From: Streptomyces sp. JJ36
GTDB taxonomy: Bacteria > Actinomycetota > Actinomycetes > Streptomycetales > Streptomycetaceae
DNA: 37,920 bases
NCBI RefSeq assembly: GCF_021696945.1
Contig: NZ_JACYHE010000061.1
Coordinates: forward strand, 1 to 37,920
Reading direction: 5' to 3'
This document shows positions 32,662 through 37,920 of this stretch, one piece after another (the stretch's first letter is position 1; each line of letters starts with the position of its first letter). The notes beneath the pieces were generated by a model. It worked only from the letters and a program-made list of their open reading frames with translations, searched no databases and was not told where the DNA came from. A program made the translations under genes and the position numbers.

Positions 32662-33581
32662 TCACACGTGGTGGTCGAGCCAGGCCAGCAGGTCGCCCTG
32701 GACCTCGTCGCGGTTGGTCTCGTTGAGGATCTCGTGCCGCGCCCCCGGGTACGCCCGCCAGCTCAGCTCCCGTACGCCCCGGTAGCGGAAGTCCTCCAGC
32801 AGCTCGTAGACCAGTGTCATCCCGGAGTGGCAGGGGTCCTGGTCGCCCACGGCGACGTGCACCGGCAGCCCGCGCGGGACGCGGCCGAGCTGCTCCGGGT
32901 CGTTGATCTTGCGCGAGCCCCGCACCCACTCAAGCGCCAGCCCCGCGGAGAACGCGAAGCCGCAGCGCCCGTCCGCGGCGTAGGCGTCCACCTCGGCGGT
33001 GTCCCGGGAGAGCCACTCGTATCCGGTGCGGTGCGGGTAGAGCTCGTTGAACGCCGCGAAGACCTCCGGTACGAAGTCCGACGGGGCGCCGGGGCCGCCC
33101 CGCTCGACCTCCGCCTCCAGCCGGCGCACCGCCTGCTCCGGCTCCAGCCCCGGCAGCGAACGGAAGGTGCCGGAGAGCAGCAGCCCGGCCAGCTCCCCGC
33201 CGTACTCCTGCGCGGCGTCCCGGGCGAGCTGGGAGCCCAGCTGTGGCCCAGCAGCACGTGCGGCGTGCCGGCGGGCAGCTCGGCCCGTACCCGCTCCCCC
33301 ACCGTCCGCAGATCGCCGACGGCGGCACGCCACCCGTCGGCGCCGGCCACCCCGAGCCCGCCGGTGTGCGGGGCCGTGTCGCCGTGGCCGCGGTGGTCGG
33401 AGGCCGTCACCGCGTAGCCGTGGCGGGTCAGGAAGCGGGCGAAGCGCTCGTAGCGCGCGGCGTGCTCGGCCGCCCCGTGCGCGATCTGCACCAGTGCCCG
33501 CGGGGCGCCTTCCGGGAACCAGGTGCGGGTGGCGACCGGGGTGCCGTCCGCCGCCGTGGTGAAGTCGTGGCGTACGCCCAC
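32662..33581 (-). pseudogene. Alpha/beta hydrolase (monoacylglycerol-lipase-like) broken by a frameshift at the nucleophile elbow
   Basis: Two - strand frames together encode one Hydrolase_4 protein of about 306 residues. The 5' frame reads VRHDFTTAADGTPVATRTWFPEG to VLLGHS (oxyanion region IAHGAAEHAARY). The 3' frame resumes at GSQLARDAAQEYGG and ends with the acid VAVGDQDP and His in YPGARHEILNE. The join is at 33239/33240, where one base is missing. Restoring a T on the + strand gives GHSMGS, the expected catalytic-serine motif. As given, translation runs into WAPSSPG and the protein is dead. It may be a real recent pseudogene or a sequencing error. The GTG at 33581 is chosen by homology to the family's short start; the region's length is 1 short of a multiple of 3. 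Confidence 0.85.
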
Positions 33582-34029
33582 GTCCTGCCGCCTCTCGTCG
33601 TGCCGGACTGCGGCCCGCACTGCCGCGACCCGACACGGTAACGGCCGCCCGGACCGGCGTGAAAGAGGCGCCGCGTGCCGGTGCGGGCGTCGCGGACTCC
33701 GGAAGCGCACTGTCCTGATCTGGCCCCTCCCGGCAACTCCCATGTCGGTTACCAGACTTGACGACTTCGCGGGGTAGTGCGTGTATGCCAGTGGGTAGTG
33801 CTGGTGGAGTACCCCCCACGCGCGACACGGAACAACTTCCCTTCCCGGCACGGGACGCAGATCGGCGGCAGACAGTGGAAAGGTTTACGTCAATCCGACG
33901 GAACGATCTTGATCTATTTCTGCGCCTGTAGACGATGTTGCTGTCGGCCATGCTCCGGGACGGGACCGCTGCCGATGTACGACCACCGCTCGGACTCGGG
34001 CGGAGGCACCCCGCGGAGGAGGGCTCGTC
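33582..34029 (+). other. 448-bp non-coding region upstream of the third acyl-CoA dehydrogenase
   Basis: Clearly less GC-rich than the rest of the window, especially 33880-33945. It contains a promoter-like TTGACG (33758-33763) with TGTATG 18 bp later (33782-33787), about 240 bp from the ATG, which would imply a long leader. A frame at 33777-34094 is open but overlaps the real gene and looks random. No clear RNA structure or repeat could be assigned. Confidence 0.45.
33758..33787 (+). promoter_or_regulatory. Candidate promoter TTGACG-18-TGTATG
   Basis: The -35 box TTGACG matches five of six consensus bases; the -10 is weak. It is the best sigma-70-like pair in the AT-richer gap before the gene at 34030. 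Confidence 0.35.
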
Positions 34030-35232
34030 ATGGATCGCTACTTCACCGACCAGCGGCACAAGCAGCTGCGTCAGGAAGTGCGAGAGTTCGCTGAACAAGA
34101 GGTCAGGCCCCGCATACCAGAGATGGAGGCGGAACGCACCGTCTCCCACGAACTGTCCCGTCTCATCGCCCGGCAGGGCTGGATCGGGGTGACCGTCCCC
34201 CGCGCGTACGGCGGCATGGGGGCGGGGCACCTCGCCAAGACCGTGGTCATCGAGGAACTGTCCCGGGAGAGCGGTGCCATGGGGGCCATGGTGCAGGCCT
34301 CCCAGCTCGGCGTCGCGAAGATCCTGCACTTCGGCGACGAGGAGCAGAAGAAGACCTGGCTCCCCGCCATCGCCTCCGGCGACTGCCTGCCGACCATCGC
34401 GGTGACGGAGCCGGAGTCGGGCGGGCACGTGCTCGGCATGTCCGGCACGGCGGTCCGGGACGGGGACGACTACGTGCTCAACGGCAGCAAGGTGTTCGTG
34501 GGCAACAGCCACGTCGGCGATCTGCACGGCGTGGTGGTCCGCACCGGGCCGGGCTCCAAGGGGCTCTCCGCCTTCCTCGTGGAGTCCGACCGGCCCGGGT
34601 TCCGCCTGGGCGAACAGAAACCCGCGATGGGGCTGCACGGCTTCAGCTTCGGCGAACTGCACTTCGACGACTGCCGCGTGCCGGCGGCGAACCTGCTCGG
34701 CACCGAGGGCGACGGCCTCGCGGTGGCCTACTCCTCCAGCGTCCTCTACGGCCGGGCCAACCTCACCGCCGTCTCGCTCGGCATCCACCAGGCGATCCTC
34801 GACGAGACCACCCACTTCTGCGGCGAACGCCGGCGCTACGGCGCGCCGCTCGGCGACCTCGGCACCGTCAAGCTGAAGCTGGGCCAGATGCAGTCCCGGC
34901 TCATGACGGCCCGGCTCGCCGCCTACCACGCGGTGCACCTGCTGGACCGCGGCCTGCCCTGCGACGCGGAGCTGATGAACGCCAAGCTGGTCAATGTGGA
35001 GTACGCGCTCGACTCGGCCCGGGACGCGATGGAGATCCACGCCGCCGCCGGCCTCTTCACCGACCGCCCCGTGGAACGCTACCTGCGGGACGCGCACCAC
35101 ATCTTCGCCCCGGCCGGCACCTCCGACATCCAGCGGCTGCGGCTGGGCGAGGTGGCGCTGGGCACGGCGAAGGGCTCCTGGTCGCGCAAGCTCGCCGAGC
35201 TGGTGCAGATGGAGCCGAGCCCGGCGTTCTGA
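34030..35232 (+). CDS. Acyl-CoA dehydrogenase family protein lacking the usual catalytic glutamates
   Basis: 400-aa protein with the complete acyl-CoA dehydrogenase fold: RQGWIGVTVPRAYGG, IAVTEPESGGHVLGMSG (123-139), YVLNGSKVFVGNSHVGD, and the C-terminal CGERRRYGAPLGD and YLRDAHHIFAPAGTSDIQRLRL. The usual base Glu in the EGTxxIQR motif is Ala362 (PAGT). The alternative position used by isovaleryl- and long-chain enzymes, before Arg in the GRANL helix, is Gly241. FAD-binding segments are otherwise intact. It may use another base, or catalyse a different flavin reaction such as monooxygenation. It is transcribed alone, with a strong ribosome site GGAGGAGGG. Confidence 0.9.
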   Translation: MDRYFTDQRHKQLRQEVREFAEQEVRPRIPEMEAERTVSHELSRLIARQGWIGVTVPRAYGGMGAGHLAKTVVIEELSRESGAMGAMVQASQLGVAKILHFGDEEQKKTWLPAIASGDCLPTIAVTEPESGGHVLGMSGTAVRDGDDYVLNGSKVFVGNSHVGDLHGVVVRTGPGSKGLSAFLVESDRPGFRLGEQKPAMGLHGFSFGELHFDDCRVPAANLLGTEGDGLAVAYSSSVLYGRANLTAVSLGIHQAILDETTHFCGERRRYGAPLGDLGTVKLKLGQMQSRLMTARLAAYHAVHLLDRGLPCDAELMNAKLVNVEYALDSARDAMEIHAAAGLFTDRPVERYLRDAHHIFAPAGTSDIQRLRLGEVALGTAKGSWSRKLAELVQMEPSPAF

Positions 35233-35484
35233 GGCCGCCGGTCGCCCGGCCGCACCCCGACGACGGCGCGCCCCGGAGGGAGCGCGTCCGTACACCCGTG
35301 CCCGTGCGCCTCTGCCGTGCGGACACCGCACCACGGGGCGTACGGCCCGCACTCCGGGCGGGCGGGTCCCCCGTCGCTCCCCGCGGCCCGGTGCCGCGCT
35401 CGGGGCACCGTACGGAGCCCGTGGGCCCCGCCGGAGCCCGGCGTCGTTTCCTGGCCCCGCAGACGCCCCGGGGCCCGGGGGACG

Positions 35485-36060
35485 TCAGACGCCGTCGCGC
35501 CGGTGGATCTGGTCCACCAGTTCGGCGGCCATCGACTTGATGGTCTCCAGTCCCTGCCGGCCCCACGGCCGCGGCTCCTGGTCCACGACGCAGACCGTGC
35601 CGAGCGCCATGCCGGAACGGTCGATCAGCGGCGCCCCCAGGTAGGACCGGATGCCGATCTCGTCCACCACCGGGTTCCCCGCGAACCGCGGGTAGTCGCA
35701 GACGTCCTCCAGCACCAGCGCCTTGCGCCGCACCACGACGTGCGGGCAGTAGCCGTGGTCCCGGGCCATCACCCGGCCCACGCCCCCGGCTTCCGGGTCG
35801 GCGGGCCGGCCCAGCTCCACCGCCTGGTCGACGGCGGGTGTGTAGAGCCCGGCGAAGTACTGGCGGTGCTCGTCGATGAAGTTGACCATGGCGTACGGCG
35901 CCCCGGTGACCCGGGCCAGCTTCCGCGCGAAGTCGTCGAACTCCGGCACCGGCGCCTCGCCGATGCCCAGCTCGCGCAGGCGTACGACCCGGTGCGGCGC
36001 GTCGTTGTCGTCGGGAGTCAGGAGCAGGTGGGGCGTGGGGTCATATGGGGTCGGTGACAT
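35485..36060 (-). CDS. GAF domain protein, last gene of the conservon
   Basis: 191-aa protein almost wholly made of one GAF domain: LARVTGAPYAMVNFIDEHRQYFAGLY, then YCPHVVVRRKALVLEDVCDYPRFAGNPVV, then SYLGAPLIDRSGMALGTVCVVDQEPRPW and a C-terminal helix. Such domains bind small ligands or haem; Cys and His in GYCPHVV are candidate ligands. The ATG lies inside the end of cvnD (20-nt overlap) after GAGGAGTCAGC. I recall a GAF gene in the same place in one S. coelicolor conservon, so it probably senses a signal for the GTPase complex. Confidence 0.9.
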   Translation of the reverse strand: MSPTPYDPTPHLLLTPDDNDAPHRVVRLRELGIGEAPVPEFDDFARKLARVTGAPYAMVNFIDEHRQYFAGLYTPAVDQAVELGRPADPEAGGVGRVMARDHGYCPHVVVRRKALVLEDVCDYPRFAGNPVVDEIGIRSYLGAPLIDRSGMALGTVCVVDQEPRPWGRQGLETIKSMAAELVDQIHRRDGV

Positions 36061-36631
36061 GCTGACTCCTCAGGTCGATCAGATGCTGGACAAGGGCGAC
36101 GAGTACCTGGGTGCCGGAACTGGCCTGCCGGGCGTCGCAGAGCACCACGGGCACGTCGGGTTTGAGATCGATGGCCGCGCGTACCTCCTCCGGGTCGTAG
36201 TGGAAGGAGCCGTCGAACTCGTTCACCGCGACGATGAAGCCGATGCCCCGCCGCTCGAAGAAGTCGACGGCGGCGAAACAGTGCTCCAGCCGGCGGGTGT
36301 CGGCGAGCACCACGGCGCCGAGCGCCCCGGCGGACAGCTCGTCCCACATGAACCAGAAGCGCTGCTGGCCCGGCGTGCCGAAGAGATAGAGGACGTGGTC
36401 GGCGCTCAGCGTGATGCGGCCGAAGTCCATGGCGACGGTGGTCGTCGCCTTGTTCTCCACCCCCTCCAGGCTGTCCGTCGCCGCGCTGACCTGAGTCAGC
36501 AGCTCCTCCGTGCTCAGCGGCTCGATCTCGCTGACCGCTCCGACGAAGGTGGTCTTGCCCACCCCGAAGCCGCCGGCGATCAGGATCTTGAGCGCGGTCG
36601 GGAAAGGATCAGAGTCGTTTACGGAGCCCAT
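36041..36631 (-). CDS. cvnD: Conservon GTP-binding protein CvnD
   Basis: 196-aa small GTPase-like protein of the MglA/Ras-related actinobacterial group. The P-loop is KILIAGGFGVGKTTFVGAV (about 15-33). Switch regions follow in TTTVAMDFGRITL and in LYLFGTPGQQRFWFMWDEL. The base-recognition motif is VNEFDG, not NKxD, as is usual for CvnD. It works at the membrane with CvnA, CvnB and CvnC in a signalling complex likened to eukaryotic G-protein systems. It overlaps cvnC upstream by 23 nt and the GAF gene downstream by 20 nt, indicating tight translational coupling. Confidence 0.95.
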   Translation of the reverse strand: MGSVNDSDPFPTALKILIAGGFGVGKTTFVGAVSEIEPLSTEELLTQVSAATDSLEGVENKATTTVAMDFGRITLSADHVLYLFGTPGQQRFWFMWDELSAGALGAVVLADTRRLEHCFAAVDFFERRGIGFIVAVNEFDGSFHYDPEEVRAAIDLKPDVPVVLCDARQASSGTQVLVALVQHLIDLRSQHVTDPI

Positions 36632-36989
36632 CCAGCACCGCCTCCAGCAAGTGTCGATCGGTCGGGTCGGGGCCGAGCGGCGCGGGAGCCGGCGCCCGGG
36701 CCGTGATGGCGCCGCAGTCCACGAGGTCGGACAGGAGCACCTTGGTCACCACGGCGGGCTGGCGTATGTGCGCGGCGATCTCGGCCACGGACGTGGGGCC
36801 TCCGCAGAGGCCCAGCACCAGGCTGTGGTCCGGGCCGAGATAGCTGTGGGGACGGGAGCCGGTGGCCATCACCAGCGTCAGCAGGTCGAAGTGGGCGGAC
36901 GGCTTGGTCCGCCCGTTGCTGACGGTGTACGGCCGCACCAGCCGTCCCGCGTCGTCGTCGAGCCAGGGCCCCTCCTGGGGTTCTGACAT
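36609..36989 (-). CDS. cvnC: Conservon DUF742 protein CvnC
   Basis: 126-aa protein of the DUF742 family. It begins SEPQEGPWLDDDAGRLVRPYTVSNGRT, then DLLTLVMATGS, LGPDHSLVLGLCGGPTSVAEIAAHI and PAVVTKVLLSDLVDCGAI, a winged-helix-like fold, and ends LLEAVLDGLRKRL. It links CvnB and CvnD in the conservon. The ATG is only 4 nt after the cvnB stop, and the sole ribosome site, GAGGAG, abuts the ATG with no usual spacer, so initiation probably depends on ribosomes finishing cvnB. Confidence 0.93.
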   Translation of the reverse strand: MSEPQEGPWLDDDAGRLVRPYTVSNGRTKPSAHFDLLTLVMATGSRPHSYLGPDHSLVLGLCGGPTSVAEIAAHIRQPAVVTKVLLSDLVDCGAITARAPAPAPLGPDPTDRHLLEAVLDGLRKRL

Positions 36990-36993
36990 CTCC

Positions 36994-37410
36994 TCAGTAC
37001 CCCGCCGGTTGGCGGGCGGGAGTGGCCAGGTAGGGGCGGACGCTCTTGACGAGCATGGCCATCTCGTATCCCAGCACCGCCGCGTCCGCCTCACTACCGG
37101 CGAGCACGGCCAGGCAGGCGCCCTGCCCGGCGGTCGAGACGAAGAGCAGCGAGGTGTCGAGCTCGACCACCACCTGCCGCACCTCGCCGCCGTCCCCGAA
37201 GCGGACGCCCGCGCTGCGGGCCAGCGAGTACAACCCGGAGGCGAGGGCGGCCAGATGGTCGGCGGTGTCGGTCTCCAGCCCGTGGACGGCCTTCACCAGG
37301 CCGTCCGACGAGAGCAGCAGGGCACTCCGCGCCTGCGGGACACGCTGGACGAGTCCGGTCAGCAGCCAGGACAGGTCCGTCGTCTGGCCGAGGGGGGCTT
37401 CGCTCACCAT
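36994..37410 (-). CDS. cvnB: Conservon Roadblock/LC7 protein CvnB
   Basis: 138-aa Roadblock/LC7 domain protein: LSWLLTGLVQRVPQARSALLLSSDGLVKAVHGL, HLAALASGLYSLARSAG, GEVRQVVVELDTSLLFVSTAGQGACLAVLAG, and VLGYEMAMLVKSVRPYL. These dimeric proteins act as GTPase partners (compare MglB for MglA), so CvnB likely regulates CvnD. The ATG follows AAGGAG at a long spacing of about 12 nt; GTG in the next codon is equally possible. It lies 35 bp after cvnA. Confidence 0.95.
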   Translation of the reverse strand: MVSEAPLGQTTDLSWLLTGLVQRVPQARSALLLSSDGLVKAVHGLETDTADHLAALASGLYSLARSAGVRFGDGGEVRQVVVELDTSLLFVSTAGQGACLAVLAGSEADAAVLGYEMAMLVKSVRPYLATPARQPAGY

Positions 37411-37445
37411 GATCGCGTTTTTCTCCTTGAGGGGGCGAACAGCCG

Positions 37446-37920
37446 CTAGCGGGCGGGGCGGGGGGTCTCGCCCCCGGCGGCATGGGTGGTCTCGTCGGTG
37501 CCGTCGTTCTGGTCGGCAAGGGTGGTGCCTCGCCGGAACGCGGCCATGAGCCCGGGGTTGTGCCCGGTGTCGGCGTCGTCCGCCCCCTCGGGCGTACCGC
37601 CGCCGAAGCGGGCGGGGGGCTGACGCAGCTCCGGTACCAGATGCTCCTGCCGGCGCCGCTTCGGGAGTTGCGGCCGCTCGCCCTGCGCCGCCGGCGGCGG
37701 TCCGGCGCCGGGGCCGGCCGCCTCTGCGGCGGGCTGCGGCGGGTGCGCTACCGGGTTCTGTGGCGGGTGCGGGGCGGGGGCCTGTGGCGGGTGCGGGGCG
37801 GGGGTCTGCCGGGCCTGCCCCGGGCCGCCACCGGCGTGGGCGGGCTGCGGCTGCTGCGGAGGCAGGCCTCCTGGCGCGGCCGGCGGCTGCGGACGGGACT
37901 GCGGGGGCGGCGGCCCGGCG
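37446..37920 (-). CDS. cvnA: Conservon sensor kinase-like protein CvnA (C-terminal part)
   Basis: Only the last 158 codons are in the window; the gene continues past 37920 and stops at TAG 37446-37448. The fragment is the Pro/Gln-rich tail that follows the histidine-kinase ATPase domain in CvnA proteins. It includes QGERPQLPKRRRQEHLVPEL, the usual conserved basic motif, and HNPGLMAAFRRGT near the end. Three 8-residue repeats (QxPxxHPP) occur in the Pro-rich part. CvnA is a membrane protein resembling nitrate-type sensor kinases and heads the operon cvnA-cvnB-cvnC-cvnD-GAF. Confidence 0.88.
   Translation of the reverse strand, partial: AGPPPPQSRPQPPAAPGGLPPQQPQPAHAGGGPGQARQTPAPHPPQAPAPHPPQNPVAHPPQPAAEAAGPGAGPPPAAQGERPQLPKRRRQEHLVPELRQPPARFGGGTPEGADDADTGHNPGLMAAFRRGTTLADQNDGTDETTHAAGGETPRPAR
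37737..37808 (-). repeat. Three 24-bp tandem repeats in the cvnA Pro-rich tail
   Basis: Units 37761-37784 and 37785-37808 differ by one base; unit 37737-37760 is diverged. Each codes for eight residues of the form Q-x-P-x-x-H-P-P. A multiple of three keeps the frame under copy-number change. Confidence 0.85.

Noticed and set aside
33777..34094. 105-codon open frame upstream of the atypical acyl-CoA dehydrogenase
   Set aside because: It runs into the real gene in another frame, has no ribosome site and a random-looking product.

Overview
This window is very GC-rich (around 73% by eye), with GTG/GTGA starts, strong third-position G/C bias and many gene families largely confined to actinomycetes: a conservon, DUF6227, DUF6343, DUF2180, DUF3140, DUF5709, a DUF574-type methyltransferase and a Cvn-type GTPase. 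It reads as a Streptomyces (or close relative) chromosome. I see no rRNA, tRNA, CRISPR array, insertion sequence or phage gene, and no sharp compositional break. It looks like ordinary chromosome made of small independent transcription units.

Layout. 1-55: tail of an unidentified + strand gene, ending in a 36-bp perfect palindrome. 136-4853: two TetR regulators (-), an orphan signal-peptide-like mini-ORF, an FAD-binding dehydrogenase of the 3-ketosteroid dehydrogenase-like class and, next to its stop codon, a ketopantoate-reductase-like gene. 4946-6766: an acyl-CoA dehydrogenase divergent from its probable TetR repressor across a dyad. 6807-10624: AlkB, a YceI lipocalin-like protein and a NarL-type two-component pair. 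10773-12659: an SRPBCC protein and an LLM flavin monooxygenase. 12726-14969: a divergent DNA end-joining pair, an ATP-dependent ligase and a LigD-type primase/polymerase, with no Ku nearby. 14995-16847: DUF2277, psuG and an Rv1733c-like membrane protein. 17103-22042: a 602-aa acyl-CoA dehydrogenase, an LCP-family ligase and an FAD oxidoreductase with a Rieske tail. 22298-26100: a DUF6227 protein overlapping a sulfatase, then a secreted Rpf-LysM-M23 cell-wall hydrolase. 26180-28745: three small actinobacterial DUF genes and a zinc-type sugar dehydrogenase. 29124-32110: a DUF574-type methyltransferase overlapping a PAS-GGDEF-EAL c-di-GMP enzyme. 32174-33581: DUF3140 and a frameshifted alpha/beta hydrolase. 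34030-35232: an acyl-CoA dehydrogenase homologue without a recognisable catalytic glutamate. 35485-37920: a conservon (cvnA partial, cvnB, cvnC, cvnD) plus a GAF gene.

How it works together. Three themes recur. One is acyl/steroid-type flavin oxidation under TetR control (three acyl-CoA dehydrogenases, the FAD dehydrogenase, four dyads that look like operators). The second is DNA and RNA-base repair or salvage (AlkB, end-joining ligase plus polymerase, PsuG). The third is developmental and envelope signalling (c-di-GMP enzyme, conservon, two-component system, LCP protein, Rpf-M23 hydrolase). Six genes appear to be leaderless, with a TANNNT-type hexamer 6 to 9 nt before the start codon. Several pairs overlap as GTGA or sit a few bases apart, implying translational coupling.

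Most notable: (a) a 1-bp deletion exactly at the nucleophile elbow of the alpha/beta hydrolase; (b) an acyl-CoA dehydrogenase paralogue lacking both known catalytic-base positions; (c) an internally duplicated DUF6227 protein coupled to a formylglycine-type sulfatase; (d) a methyltransferase coupled to a c-di-GMP enzyme; (e) a G-quadruplex-like tract in the probable leader of the Rieske oxidoreductase. None proves a new system; (c) and (d) are the best candidates for an undescribed functional partnership.
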